This document shows positions 53,936 to 63,891 of a stretch of 64,000 bases of DNA, in pieces; the first letter of the stretch is position 1, and each line of letters begins with the position of its first letter. The notes beneath the pieces are model-generated. The model was given only the letters and a program-made list of their open reading frames with translations. It was not told the DNA's origin and did not search any database. This stretch comes from DATKEJ01 sp963768715. GTDB taxonomy: Bacteria > Bacteroidota > Rhodothermia > Rhodothermales > DATKEJ01. Location of the stretch: assembly GCA_963768715.1 (NCBI GenBank), contig CAVYJC010000011.1:744001-808000 (forward strand), in the 5' to 3' direction. The position numbers and the translations under genes are program-made.

Positions 53936-54775
53936 CTATAAAAGCCCGTGTCGCTTGCTCCAGTCTTTGAAGCCTCGATCCAACTGCGCAAACGACTCGA
54001 CGAAAAACAGGACCTGCTGGAGATGCCAGACCTCGTAGTCCTGCTCCGTTATTCTGTCGGCGTCGAACTGGAGCACCTTGACGTTCGACGACAGTGCATG
54101 AGCTACTTCTTCTTTGGAGGACAGGATCCCTGCCCCATAGATCCGCCGCCCCACCGTCTGGTCAACCAGGCCGAACTCCACGGTGAACCAGTGGAGACGC
54201 TCCAGCGAAACTCTATCCTGCCCGACTGCCTTGAGAGCGGCACGCCCGAATCGCTGATAGAAGTCTGCGAAGTTCGGGTTGGTAAGCATCGGCATGTGGC
54301 CGAAAATGTCGTGGAACAGGTCTGGGGCCGGCGTGTAATCGAGCTCTTCCACTCCCCGAATGTAATCGGTGCTCGGGAAGGTCCGCTCTGACAGAAGCGA
54401 AAAGAAGTCACGCTCGTGGAGCAGCCCTGGAATCCGTGCCACCTTCCAGCCCGTCTCTTGATGCAAAGCCGCACTAAGGTCTTTCAGCGCCGGAATTCGA
54501 TCTCGCTTCAGTCCCAGGATGTCGATTCCGCGCAAGTAGGCCTCGGCTGCGCGGCCCGGCAGAAGTGCCCTCTGCCTGTCGAACAACGTTCCCCAGATCT
54601 CGTGGTCCGAGTCCGGATAATCGGGATATTCGATCTCGTTGCCGACGGGTGGTGGCCCGTCAAGGCTTTGTGGAATGCACCTCGGATCGGACCCGTCCTG
54701 GGCGGCTCGTTCGTACGCACTCAGGGGGACTTGCTTGTCTTTCTGCATCGTCTCCTCTGCAACTTTCTCCATCAC
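53936..54775 (-). CDS. phhA: Phenylalanine-4-hydroxylase
   Basis: 279-residue Fe(II) and pterin-dependent aromatic amino acid hydroxylase that converts phenylalanine to tyrosine. Iron ligands H155 and H160 lie in LFHDIFGHMPML and E200 in HWFTVEFGL; the pterin-binding region GLLHERDFFSLLSERTFPS is present. The protein has only the catalytic domain, without an ACT regulatory domain, as in other bacteria. No pterin-4a-carbinolamine dehydratase gene is adjacent. It stands at the downstream end of a long minus-strand run. Confidence 0.95.
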   Translation of the reverse strand: MMEKVAEETMQKDKQVPLSAYERAAQDGSDPRCIPQSLDGPPPVGNEIEYPDYPDSDHEIWGTLFDRQRALLPGRAAEAYLRGIDILGLKRDRIPALKDLSAALHQETGWKVARIPGLLHERDFFSLLSERTFPSTDYIRGVEELDYTPAPDLFHDIFGHMPMLTNPNFADFYQRFGRAALKAVGQDRVSLERLHWFTVEFGLVDQTVGRRIYGAGILSSKEEVAHALSSNVKVLQFDADRITEQDYEVWHLQQVLFFVESFAQLDRGFKDWSKRHGLL

Positions 54776-54878
54776 TCATTCTTTGCGGTTCGTAGGCTGG
54801 AAGCGCTTACAAGAATTTACCGAATTCAGATCCATTCAATAGACCCGGCCCGTGAAAATCCCACACAATTCCGACGAA

Positions 54879-56315
54879 TCAGGCAAGTAGCCCGGCGATC
54901 AGAAAGAGCACGACCGAGACCGCTGCCAGTGCCACGGCATACGGCATCTGGGTGTTCACGTGGTCTACGTGATCGCATGCCGACGCCATCGATGAGATGA
55001 TAGACGTGTCGGAGAGTGGCGAGGCGTGGTCACCGAAGACACCTCCCGAAAGAACGGCCCCCAACATCAACGCCTGGGGCAGCCCGAGACCCTCCGCAAG
55101 CGGTAGGGCAACCGGGAGAACGATGGCGAAGGTCGTCCATGACGAGCCCAGTGTAAACGACACGAAGCACCCGACAAGAAAGACCAGCGCAGGCATCCAC
55201 CAGTTTCCACCCGTGCCCTGGATGATGGATACCAGGTAAGGCCCCATCTCCAACTCTCTAGAAACCTGGCCGATGGCAAATGCGAGCACGATCAGCAGGG
55301 TTACCGGGACAAGACCCATGCAGCCTTTGAGCACCATGTCCATGCTCTTCTGCATCGACATGACCGAGCGCCGCTTGCCCTCTTTCGTCTTTCTCGGGAC
55401 CGCATAAAGGAGCATCGCCGCCATGATGCCGAGTCCCACGGCCCAGAGCACGGCGGTGGACCCGCTGCCGGCCATGATGTTGCCGTTTCCGGTGATCCAG
55501 AGTCCCCCAAAAATGGCCAGAATCATGACCGTAAGGGGAATGAAGAAGTCGCGCGCCTGTTCAGGGACGCCTTCGAGCGGCGGAATTGCAGCGACTTCAT
55601 CGGCAATAAGCGGCACCGAACCCGGGCGCGTCAGGTGTCCCGTTTCGGCCGCTCTCTCCTCGGCACGTTTCATCAGCCCCCATCCCTTTCCCGACACAGC
55701 CAGAAACACCGCAAAGGCGATCGCAAGAATGCTGAAGAAGTTGTAGAGCAGCGATTCAGCGAGCAATCCAACCGCTCCGGCGGTCACCCCTTGCGCCGCG
55801 AGAAGTCCGAGCAAATAGGCGCCCCAGCCGTTAAGTGGAATCATCATGCACACGGGGGCGCTCGTCGCATCACAGTAGTAGGCCAGCTTCTCACGCGGGA
55901 GCTTCAGGCGATCGAAAAATGGGCGGCCGACCGCCCCAACCACGAGCGTTGTGATGCTTGATTCAACAAACACGACAATCCCGGTGATGACGGCGAGCAG
56001 CTCAGCGCTGCGTCGTGTCGTTCCCCAACCTCGATTCTGGGCGAAAGAGATAAAGCCGTTTACTCCGCCGGACGATTGAACGAGCGCAATGAGCCCACCC
56101 ACGAGGAGACAAAAGAAGACGACGCGCGTGTTGCCGGCATCCGAGAACACAGCCACCATCTGATCGACGAGCGTTCGAAGCCCGAAAATGGGGTTGCCTC
56201 CTTCCAGAATGGTCGTCCCGAACCAGAGGCCCGTGATGAGCGAGAGAAAAACCTGGCGCGTCCACAGAGCGAGGACGATGGCAATTACCGGGGGTAGTAG
56301 AACGATCCAGCCCAT
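54879..56315 (-). CDS. Na+/H+ antiporter, NhaC family
   Basis: 478 residues from ATG 56315 (MGWIVLLPPVIAIVLALWTR), with about 11-12 membrane helices. Family-typical segments include ITGLWFGTTILEGGNP, VVFVESSITTLVVGAVG, YYCDATSAPVCMMIPLNGWG, GSSWTTFAIVLPVALPLA and GGVFGDHASPLSDTSIISS. It exchanges sodium for protons or possibly imports an organic anion, since NhaC-type proteins include both. It lies 51 bases downstream of nadD in the same direction. Confidence 0.9.
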   Translation of the reverse strand: MGWIVLLPPVIAIVLALWTRQVFLSLITGLWFGTTILEGGNPIFGLRTLVDQMVAVFSDAGNTRVVFFCLLVGGLIALVQSSGGVNGFISFAQNRGWGTTRRSAELLAVITGIVVFVESSITTLVVGAVGRPFFDRLKLPREKLAYYCDATSAPVCMMIPLNGWGAYLLGLLAAQGVTAGAVGLLAESLLYNFFSILAIAFAVFLAVSGKGWGLMKRAEERAAETGHLTRPGSVPLIADEVAAIPPLEGVPEQARDFFIPLTVMILAIFGGLWITGNGNIMAGSGSTAVLWAVGLGIMAAMLLYAVPRKTKEGKRRSVMSMQKSMDMVLKGCMGLVPVTLLIVLAFAIGQVSRELEMGPYLVSIIQGTGGNWWMPALVFLVGCFVSFTLGSSWTTFAIVLPVALPLAEGLGLPQALMLGAVLSGGVFGDHASPLSDTSIISSMASACDHVDHVNTQMPYAVALAAVSVVLFLIAGLLA

Positions 56316-56366
56316 TCTCACACGTGATCGCCGGCGCGTTCCGAGCAATCCATGGTTGCCATGGGC

Positions 56367-56952
56367 CTACGCCGAGTAAAGGTCTCGGCGTCGAATATAG
56401 TGTTCCACGGATTCCGGAACGAGGTAGCGAATCGACTTGCCCGCCGCGATCCTCGCCCTGATATCCGAGCTCGAGATCTCGAGAAGGGGCGGATTCGGAA
56501 TCCACTTTACAGCCGCCATAATGTCCTCGTCTACCTCTGAATAGTCGAGTCCGCTTCTGTCGAAGACGACAAGGCCCACTTGCCGAACGATCTCCCGGAA
56601 CCGAAACCAGGTGTGGAAGGCATGAAGCGAGTCTCCGCCGATGATCAGATCGAAATCGCTGCTCGCTGCGCTGCGTCTTCAGGATAGAAATCGTCTCGAC
56701 CATGTAGGACGCACCTGGACGCGTTACTTCGACGTCTGAAAGCTCGAAGTAGGGATTCCCCGTAATGGCCCGCGCCACCATTTCCAATCGATCTGTTGAA
56801 GGCGCCAGCGGCGTCTCCGGCTTGTGCGGCGGGCGGCCCGTTGGGATCCACAGCACTCGGTCGAGACCGGCGTGAACGCGGGCAGACTCAGCTACGATGA
56901 GGTGGGCCAGATGGGGCGGATTGAACGCTCCGCCGAACAGTCCGATTCGCAT
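56367..56952 (-). CDS. nadD: Nicotinate-nucleotide adenylyltransferase NadD (frameshifted)
   Basis: Adenylates nicotinate mononucleotide in NAD synthesis. The N-terminal frame from ATG 56952 carries the nucleotidyltransferase motif GLFGGAFNPPHLAHL (H14, H17) and IPTGRPPHKPETPLAPSTDR; near 56660-56685 it shifts, and the rest (SSDFDLIIGGDSLHAFHTWF, then EISSSDIRARIAAGKSIRY with the conserved SSSxIR motif, and YLVPESVEHYI) is encoded in another frame to the stop at 56367. Joined, it is about 195 residues, the usual length. NadD is normally essential, so a consensus error is the likely reason. It follows bamD by 15 bases. Confidence 0.88.
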
Positions 56953-56967
56953 AACCGCTTGCGGGAT

Positions 56968-57780
56968 CTATCCCAGCGTTTCCAGACGATCCTGGATGCC
57001 TTCGTATATGGCCTCCGCGTCTTTCAACAGCGCGGAGTCGGGAAACAGTTGGACAAGTCGATTATACGCTTCGACGGCATTTTGAAGACGCTCACGCTTC
57101 TTGGAAGGAATGCTCTGGTCGGCATAAGCAACCCAGCAGCGCATCGCGCCGAGAATCGATTCATCGACGATGCCCGTACTCGGATACTTATCGAGCACCC
57201 GTTCAAAAGTGATCGCCGCCGCCTCATAGTACTCGGCCCGCTCGTAAAGCATTGCTTTGGAAAGCAGCTTGCGAGCGAGTTTTTGCTGGAGTTCATCGAT
57301 CTTCAGACCGATCTCCTTCGCGCGCTCGCTCTTTGGATAGGTCCCAAGAAAAAGCCGCAGGTATTCCACAGCGCGCTCGCTGTCCGCCTGGTCGAGGCTG
57401 AATGGAGGCGAGAGCTTGTAATAGCTCATGGCGCGATAATATGCCGCATCTTCAACGCGCTCGTCCCGAGGGTACAGTCCGACGAATCGATCGAATTCGT
57501 TGGCGGCAAGAAGGAACTGGTGATCCTCGTAGTAGGCGCGCGCCAGCGTGTACTGCGCATCATCGGCCCACTCATTGACACGTCCGAACTCGAAAACGCG
57601 CTGCAGCTGCTCAATGGCCTGATCGTAGGAGCCCTTCTCGAAGTAGGCGAGCCCTTTCTGGTAGGCCAACTCCGGATTATCGGATGCGGCCCGTCGAGAC
57701 CCGCCGCACGCGGCAAGCAGCCCCACGCACGCCATGCAGACACAGGCTCTGCTGACATTGATGATCAATCGGTTGCGCAA
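56968..57780 (-). CDS. bamD: Outer-membrane assembly lipoprotein BamD
   Basis: 270 residues. The start is TTG 57780, the only codon that includes a complete lipoprotein signal peptide (VCMACVGLLAACGG; lipobox LAAC). The mature protein consists of five or so TPR-like helical pairs: YQKGLAYFEKGSYDQAIEQL, YTLARAYYEDHQFLLAANEF, RAMSYYKLSPPFSLDQADSE and ERAEYYEAAAITFERVL. This matches BamD, the essential lipoprotein of the outer-membrane barrel assembly complex, which in Bacteroidota acts with BamA. It lies between the periplasmic-binding-protein gene and nadD. Confidence 0.88.
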   Translation of the reverse strand: MRNRLIINVSRACVCMACVGLLAACGGSRRAASDNPELAYQKGLAYFEKGSYDQAIEQLQRVFEFGRVNEWADDAQYTLARAYYEDHQFLLAANEFDRFVGLYPRDERVEDAAYYRAMSYYKLSPPFSLDQADSERAVEYLRLFLGTYPKSERAKEIGLKIDELQQKLARKLLSKAMLYERAEYYEAAAITFERVLDKYPSTGIVDESILGAMRCWVAYADQSIPSKKRERLQNAVEAYNRLVQLFPDSALLKDAEAIYEGIQDRLETLG

Positions 57781-57865
57781 AGGCTCGTATGTTCGTTCTA
57801 GCCGGATGAGACGAATGCGATTATGTAGGCGCCGGTCTTACTTGAAGAGGCGAGCCCTGTTCCTT

Positions 57866-59323
57866 TCAATTGGTGAGGGTCACGCCGTTCTCCCCATAGG
57901 CAAGGAAGAAGAGCGACTGGTTTACCTGACCGTCTCCGAAAAAGAGACTCATCCCCAGACCGCGGTACACCGCACTACTACGGAATGCGTCGGGAAGTGA
58001 GAGATCCTCGTCGTACGCCGTAGCGAATTGGAGTAGGAATCGGGTGACATCGTAACCCACAAATGCCGGCTTGTCGGGCGACTGGCCCACTCGCCTTCGA
58101 TATTCCTGGTCGAACTGCACGACTTCGGCACGCGTCGAATCGATCCTGAAATCGACGGCATACCTGGCCCTGTGCCGAACCATGCGCTGTCTGTCAGGGT
58201 AGTCGGCCCATTCCCCGTTTCCGAAAATTGGGATCGTCGGCCTCAACTGATCGAAGCCCGTTAGGGCGACGTTGATGATCCCACGAGCATCGTCGCCGGT
58301 TACCGGGACGTACAAGGCATCGACGTGCATCAGCTTTTCGGCGTCGAATTTGTCGGCCAGCGAATACCAGTCTGGCAAGCCGTGCAGCCACCCCATGATC
58401 GGTATCGAGGCACCCAGGCTGGATGCTTCGTCCAGGAATCCGTCGGCCATACGTCCCGCAAAGCTCGCGGAATCGGCCACGATGCCGACTCGGGAATAAC
58501 GGAGCTTGCGGATGACTCTCCTGGCCATGAGCCGACCTCTCATTTCGTAGGTCGGATTGGCCTGAAAGACCATTTTGCGTCCTTCTGCCACAGCGTCGTC
58601 GGTAGCCAACGGAACGAGAAGCGGCACCCCCGCTTCCTCGGCGACCTCGGCGACGGCGAGCGCTTCCTCACTGAAAAGCGGTCCGACGATCACCTCAGGC
58701 CGCGCCCGCTTGATCAATCGACGGGCAGCCGCACGAGCCTTTTTCGGCTCGACGCCCGAGTCCTCGAACACGAGGCGAGCGTTCCGCCCGCCGCGACTGT
58801 TGAATTCGTCGACGGCAATCCGAATGCCTTCAAAGGTTGAACGCGTAAAACGGAGCGCACTCGATGACATGGGAAGGAGCACACCGATCTGAAATACCTT
58901 CTTCTTTGCCTCGGCCTGGAGATTGTAGCGCTCTTGGGCAACGTCGCGCAACTGAAGAGCCGAATCGTAATAACGGCTTTCGGGGTATCGCCGGACCAAA
59001 GCCGTGAGAAGACCGACGCTCTCGGCATAGCGTCCTGCGGCCAGAAGCGAACGCCCCCCCATAAGCATGGCCGCAGTGGTTCTGCGATTCTCCGGGGCTT
59101 CGATGACGATTCTGAAATCGCTGTACGCTTCGTCATAGCGCCCATCAACCCACGCCGAAACGCCATCCTGAAAAGCCGACTCCAAGGCCGAATTAAACGG
59201 ATAGAGCGAGACGGCCTTCGCCGTGTCGATGGTTGCAGGTTGCCCCATCACCGGTGCGATGAGAAGCATCGACACCAAAAAGGCGCGCATCTGCACGGCC
59301 GCAATGAACCACACGTTTTTCAT
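57866..59323 (-). CDS. Periplasmic-binding (LivJ/LpoA-like) protein with TPR N terminus
   Basis: 485 residues from ATG 59323, with a signal peptide (MRAFLVSMLLIAPVMGQ region). Residues of about 50-135 form TPR-like helices (AFQDGVSAWVDGRYDEAYSD, LLAAGRYAESVGLLTALVRR). Residues from about 145 form a two-lobed type I periplasmic-binding fold: FQIGVLLPMSSSALRFTRST, IRIAVDEFNSRGG, VIVGPLFSEEALAVAEVAEE, SRVGIVADSASFAGRMADGF and FVGYDVTRFLLQFA. This TPR plus binding-protein order is that of LpoA-type activators of penicillin-binding protein 1a, but a ligand-binding role is equally possible. A 4-base ATGA overlap couples it to guaA upstream. Confidence 0.85.
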   Translation of the reverse strand: MKNVWFIAAVQMRAFLVSMLLIAPVMGQPATIDTAKAVSLYPFNSALESAFQDGVSAWVDGRYDEAYSDFRIVIEAPENRRTTAAMLMGGRSLLAAGRYAESVGLLTALVRRYPESRYYDSALQLRDVAQERYNLQAEAKKKVFQIGVLLPMSSSALRFTRSTFEGIRIAVDEFNSRGGRNARLVFEDSGVEPKKARAAARRLIKRARPEVIVGPLFSEEALAVAEVAEEAGVPLLVPLATDDAVAEGRKMVFQANPTYEMRGRLMARRVIRKLRYSRVGIVADSASFAGRMADGFLDEASSLGASIPIMGWLHGLPDWYSLADKFDAEKLMHVDALYVPVTGDDARGIINVALTGFDQLRPTIPIFGNGEWADYPDRQRMVRHRARYAVDFRIDSTRAEVVQFDQEYRRRVGQSPDKPAFVGYDVTRFLLQFATAYDEDLSLPDAFRSSAVYRGLGMSLFFGDGQVNQSLFFLAYGENGVTLTN

Positions 59324-60888
59324 TCCCACTCAATCGTAGCCGGAGGCTTACTGCTTATATCGTAAACGACGCGGTTAATTCCACGGACCTCATTTATGAT
59401 TCGATTCGAAACACGCGCGAGAAAGTCCGATGGAACGCGCGCCCAGTCGGCAGTCATACCGTCGACGCTTGTAACGGCCCGTAGCGCGCATACGTTCTCG
59501 TAGGTTCGCTCATCGCCCATGACTCCTACAGCCTGCACTGGGAGCAGCACGGCAAACGCCTGCCAAATGTCGTCGTAGATGCCGGCGGCACGCATCTCGT
59601 CAAGATAGATCGCGTCGGCCTCTCTGAGCAGTTCGAGGGATCTCACGGTGACCGGACCAAGGATCCGAACGGCGAGTCCGGGTCCCGGGAATGGATGGCG
59701 TCCAATGATCCCGTCTGGGACGTCGAGGAGACGACCCACGGCACGCACCTCGTCTTTGAACAGCTCTCTGAAGGGTTCGACGAGCTCAAACGGCATCGAT
59801 TCTGGCAAGCCGCCTACGTTGTGATGCGACTTGATCGTCGCTGACGGGCCCTTAAACGAAACGCTCTCGATCACATCCGGGTAGAGCGTTCCCTGCGCGA
59901 GGAAACGAACGGGGTGCCCTATCTGGGCTTCGATGTCATTTGTGGCCTTTGAGAACGTATCGATGAAAGTCTTTCCGATGATCGTCCGCTTCAGCTCCGG
60001 ATCAGAAACGTCGTGGAGACGCTCGAGAAAGGTATCCGTGGCATCGATCGCGACGAGTCGGATGTGAAACCCGTCGCGAAACGTTGTCTGGACTTCGTCC
60101 CACTCCCCTTTTCGGAGTAGTCCGTTGTTGACGAACACGCAAGTCAGCTGGTCACCGATCGCGCGATGGATCAGGACGGCGGCGACCGACGAGTCAACGC
60201 CACCTGAAAGTCCGAGCACGACGTGCTCACTGCCGACCTGCCGTCTTATCGCCGAGATCTTCTCCTCAACGAACGACTCGGCCGACCAGTCGCCCGAGCA
60301 CCCACAGACCTCGAGAGCAAAATTGCCGAGGATCTGTTTCCCGAAGGGCGTGTGTGCGACTTCGGGATGAAACTGAACGCCGTAATGGGGCAAGTCGGAG
60401 GACTGAACGGCCGCGATTGGCGCGTTGTCTGTATGAGCTGTGACGACATAACCCGACGGAGGGGCGGTCAGGTGGTCTCCGTGGCTCATCCAAACGACAG
60501 AACCGTCTTCCACTCCCTTGAAGAGCCCGTTCTTATCGTCTAGAAAGAGATGGGCTCTACCGAATTCGCGACGATGAGCGCCTTCCACCGCGCCGCCGAG
60601 GATGTGCGCCATCAGTTGCAGGCCGTAGCAGATTCCAAGGACGGGCATTGCCGTCCCGTCGGATCGTCGGAGGTTGAGAACGCGCTCGTCGAGTTGGGGG
60701 GCGCCTTCATCGAAAACCGAACACGGACCGCCGGACAGAATGACGCCTTCAGGTTTCAGGTCGTCGAGCGCTTCGATCGGGATCGTGCAGGGATGAATTT
60801 CTGAATAGACGCCGGCCTCTCGAATCCGCCGGGCGATAAGCTGCGTGTACTGGGAGCCGAAATCGAGTATGACAATTCGCTCGTGCAT
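59320..60888 (-). CDS. guaA: GMP synthase (glutamine-hydrolysing)
   Basis: 522 residues. Converts XMP to GMP with glutamine as ammonia source. The amidotransferase part (1-200) has VLDFGSQYTQLIARRIREAG, VILSGGPCSVFDEGAP, the nucleophile Cys in LGICYGLQLMAHILGG and the His/Glu pair in GVQFHPEVAHTPFG. The ATP pyrophosphatase part has the P loop VLGLSGGVDSSVAAVL, and the C-terminal dimerisation domain ends VYDISSKPPATIEWE. A good ribosome binding site (GGGAGGA) precedes the ATG at 60888. It lies 59 bases downstream of gcvH and overlaps the following gene. Confidence 0.97.
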   Translation of the reverse strand: MHERIVILDFGSQYTQLIARRIREAGVYSEIHPCTIPIEALDDLKPEGVILSGGPCSVFDEGAPQLDERVLNLRRSDGTAMPVLGICYGLQLMAHILGGAVEGAHRREFGRAHLFLDDKNGLFKGVEDGSVVWMSHGDHLTAPPSGYVVTAHTDNAPIAAVQSSDLPHYGVQFHPEVAHTPFGKQILGNFALEVCGCSGDWSAESFVEEKISAIRRQVGSEHVVLGLSGGVDSSVAAVLIHRAIGDQLTCVFVNNGLLRKGEWDEVQTTFRDGFHIRLVAIDATDTFLERLHDVSDPELKRTIIGKTFIDTFSKATNDIEAQIGHPVRFLAQGTLYPDVIESVSFKGPSATIKSHHNVGGLPESMPFELVEPFRELFKDEVRAVGRLLDVPDGIIGRHPFPGPGLAVRILGPVTVRSLELLREADAIYLDEMRAAGIYDDIWQAFAVLLPVQAVGVMGDERTYENVCALRAVTSVDGMTADWARVPSDFLARVSNRIINEVRGINRVVYDISSKPPATIEWE

Positions 60889-60947
60889 GGGTCCTCCCTA
60901 CCCGGCTCCGTTCCTGCGGGCCGCTCTGATCACCGCCCGCCGCCCTG

Positions 60948-61334
60948 TCATGCGCCGACCATTTCGGCGTACTCAGTCGCCGTCATCAGCCCGTCGATAG
61001 CGGCCGGATCATCGACACTGATCTTGACCATCCATCCATCCTCATAGGGCGACTCGTTGACAACCTCGGGCGTTGCATCGAGCGCCTCGTTAATTGCCAC
61101 AATCGTTCCCGAAACCGGCATAAAAAGATCCGATACCGTCTTGACCGCCTCGACGGTTCCGAACGTGCCCTCTGTTTCAAGGGCCTCGCCCACCGACTCC
61201 AACTCGACGAACACAACGTCTCCCAACTCGCCTTGAGCAAAATCAGTGATGCCAACCACCGCTGTGGAACCATCACTTTCGAGTTTGATCCACTCGTGCT
61301 CTTTGGTATAGCGACGGTCGTCTGGGAATTTCAT
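60948..61334 (-). CDS. gcvH: Glycine cleavage system H protein
   Basis: 128-residue lipoyl carrier protein that shuttles the aminomethyl group in the glycine cleavage complex. It has the family N terminus FPDDRRYTKEHEWIKLES, GITDFAQGELGDVVFVELE and the lipoylated K65 in GTVEAVKTVSDLFMPVSG. The other cleavage genes (gcvT, gcvP) are not in the window. It lies between accC and guaA, 44 and 59 bases away. Confidence 0.96.
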   Translation of the reverse strand: MKFPDDRRYTKEHEWIKLESDGSTAVVGITDFAQGELGDVVFVELESVGEALETEGTFGTVEAVKTVSDLFMPVSGTIVAINEALDATPEVVNESPYEDGWMVKISVDDPAAIDGLMTATEYAEMVGA

Positions 61335-61378
61335 TCTTTCGCGGACAAATGGGTGGAGGTGCGTCGGGTCAGCGCCTA

Positions 61379-62731
61379 TTATGAAACCGAATCTACGGGG
61401 CGCAATTCGAAGTGTTCAAGAAAGTTTGTGTCAAAATTCCCGCTCACGAAACGCTCATCCGTCATGATCTGCTCGTGCAAGGGAATCGTCGTCTTGACAC
61501 CTTCGACGATGAACTCTCCCAGAGCCCGTTTCATCTTCGCGATCGCAAGAGGACGCGACTTGGCGTGGACCACCAGTTTCGCGATCATCGAGTCGTAGTA
61601 AGGCGGGATGACGTATCCGGCATAAGCATGCGTCTCGACACGGACCCCCCTGCCTTTCGGTGTATGAAACGCTTCGATAAGCCCCGGGGAAGGGCGAAAT
61701 CCCATGTACGGATCCTCCGCGTTGACGCGACACTCGATCGAGTGTCCGTCCAGCACCGGGTCGACCAGTCGGAGCTTCTCCCCGTTTGCGATCAGGATCT
61801 GCATTTCTATGAGATCGGTGCCCGTAATCTCCTCTGTAATCGGGTGTTCGACCTGGATTCGGGTATTCATCTCCATGAAATAGAAATCGCCGCTCTTGTC
61901 TAGGAGAAACTCTACGGTACCGGCGCTGCGGTAGTTGACGGCCTCAGCCGCTCGTACTGCAGCCTCGCCCATGGCGGCGCGGAGTTGTTTGTCAACTGCC
62001 GGCGAGGGCGCTTCTTCGATGAGCTTCTGGTGACGGCGCTGGATCGAACACTCGCGCTCGGCCAGATGTATGACGTTGCCCTTCCCATCACCCATGACCT
62101 GGATCTCGACGTGACGCGGACTGGCGACCAGTTTTTCGATGTAGACCTCAGAACTGCCGAAAGCCGATTCGGCTTCGTTCCGCGCCACACTGAACTGGCG
62201 CGGTAATTGGGCCTCGTTCGCGGCGATCCGCATCCCCTTCCCGCCACCGCCGGCGCTGGCCTTGATCATCACGGGATACCCGATGGCGGCCGCAGCCTTC
62301 AGGGCCGCTTTTTCATCCTCGACGATGCCGTCGGACCCGGGCACCGTCGGAACGCCAGCCGCAATCATCGTACGTTTTGCCTGGTTCTTATCGCCCATGA
62401 GACGAATCGTCTCAGGCGTTGGTCCGATGAACTCGAGCCCGTGATCCCTGCAAACCGCACTGAAGTCGGCGTTTTCGGCAAGAAAACCGTAGCCGGGATG
62501 AATCGCGTCAGCGCCGGTTACTTCGGCAGCCGCGATCATTCTGTCGATTCGCAGATAGCTGTCCTTTGCGGCGGGTGGACCAATACAGACGGCTTCGTCA
62601 GCGAAACGCACCGGGAGGGAGTCTCTGTCCGCCGTCGAGAATACGGCCACGGTCTTCAAACCGAGTTCGTGGCACGTCCGGATGACGCGGAGTGCGATTT
62701 CACCCCTATTTGCGATAAGTACCTTTTGCAT
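61379..62731 (-). CDS. accC: Acetyl-CoA carboxylase biotin carboxylase subunit
   Basis: 450 residues. Carboxylates the biotin of the carrier protein using ATP and bicarbonate, in the first step of fatty acid synthesis. The protein has the N-terminal MQKVLIANRGEIALRVIRTC, HPGYGFLAENADFS, the ATP-grasp loop IKASAGGGGKGMRI, RHVEIQVMGDGKGNVIHLAE, MEMNTRIQVEHPITEEITG and RVNAEDPYMGFRPSPG. The length is normal for the free-standing subunit. It starts 21 bases after accB, as is usual. Confidence 0.97.
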   Translation of the reverse strand: MQKVLIANRGEIALRVIRTCHELGLKTVAVFSTADRDSLPVRFADEAVCIGPPAAKDSYLRIDRMIAAAEVTGADAIHPGYGFLAENADFSAVCRDHGLEFIGPTPETIRLMGDKNQAKRTMIAAGVPTVPGSDGIVEDEKAALKAAAAIGYPVMIKASAGGGGKGMRIAANEAQLPRQFSVARNEAESAFGSSEVYIEKLVASPRHVEIQVMGDGKGNVIHLAERECSIQRRHQKLIEEAPSPAVDKQLRAAMGEAAVRAAEAVNYRSAGTVEFLLDKSGDFYFMEMNTRIQVEHPITEEITGTDLIEMQILIANGEKLRLVDPVLDGHSIECRVNAEDPYMGFRPSPGLIEAFHTPKGRGVRVETHAYAGYVIPPYYDSMIAKLVVHAKSRPLAIAKMKRALGEFIVEGVKTTIPLHEQIMTDERFVSGNFDTNFLEHFELRPVDSVS

Positions 62732-62752
62732 GATCGCTCGTCGTGAAACGCG

Positions 62753-63283
<531 letters not shown>

Positions 63284-63327
63284 GTGCTGGAAGATAAATT
63301 GCGGTTCACAGCGCCGCGACTACGGCA

Positions 63328-63891
63328 CTATCGAACACGAGTAATATAGTCTCCCGTTTGGGTATCCACCCGAAGCAGGTCCCCTTCATTCACAAAAAGA
63401 GGAACACTTATTACCGCCCCGCTCTCCAACTGGGCCGGTTTGCTGCCACCCTGCGCGGTGTCACCCTTGAGGCCGGGATCCGTTTCTACGACGCGCAACT
63501 CTACGTGGCGCGGGACTTCCACCTTCACGGTTTCATTCGTCTCAACATATATCAGCGCCTCGGCCGACTCACCCTCCTTCAGGTAGTCTCTGCCTTCGAC
63601 CAGATCTGCGGGCACTGAAAGCTGTTCGTACGTCTCGTTGTGCATAAAATGCATCCCGAGATCGTCCTGGTAAAGATACTGGAAGGCGTGGCGCTCAACA
63701 CGAGCAACCTCCACCTTCTCACCGGACCGGAACGTATTGTCGACGACTTTGCCGTTTCGGACGTTCTTCAGTTTCGTCCTGACAAACGCTCCCCCTTTCC
63801 CCGGCTTCACGTGCTGAAACTCGACAATCGACCACAGATCGCCATTCCAGACCAGTGTCAAGCCATTCCTAAAATCACTTGTGTCTGCCAT
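63328..63891 (-). CDS. efp: Translation elongation factor P
   Basis: 187 residues from ATG 63891 (MADTSDFRNGLTLVWNGD). Relieves ribosome stalling at polyproline stretches. Three beta-barrel domains of normal length are present. The tip loop of domain I reads HVKPGKGGAFVRTK, with K32 at the position that is modified in many EF-Ps; no modification gene (epmA, epmB, earP) is in the window, so the modification state is unknown. A longer 212-residue reading frame upstream lacks support. The end of the window lies 109 bases before the start, and no gene is seen there. Confidence 0.95.
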   Translation of the reverse strand: MADTSDFRNGLTLVWNGDLWSIVEFQHVKPGKGGAFVRTKLKNVRNGKVVDNTFRSGEKVEVARVERHAFQYLYQDDLGMHFMHNETYEQLSVPADLVEGRDYLKEGESAEALIYVETNETVKVEVPRHVELRVVETDPGLKGDTAQGGSKPAQLESGAVISVPLFVNEGDLLRVDTQTGDYITRVR

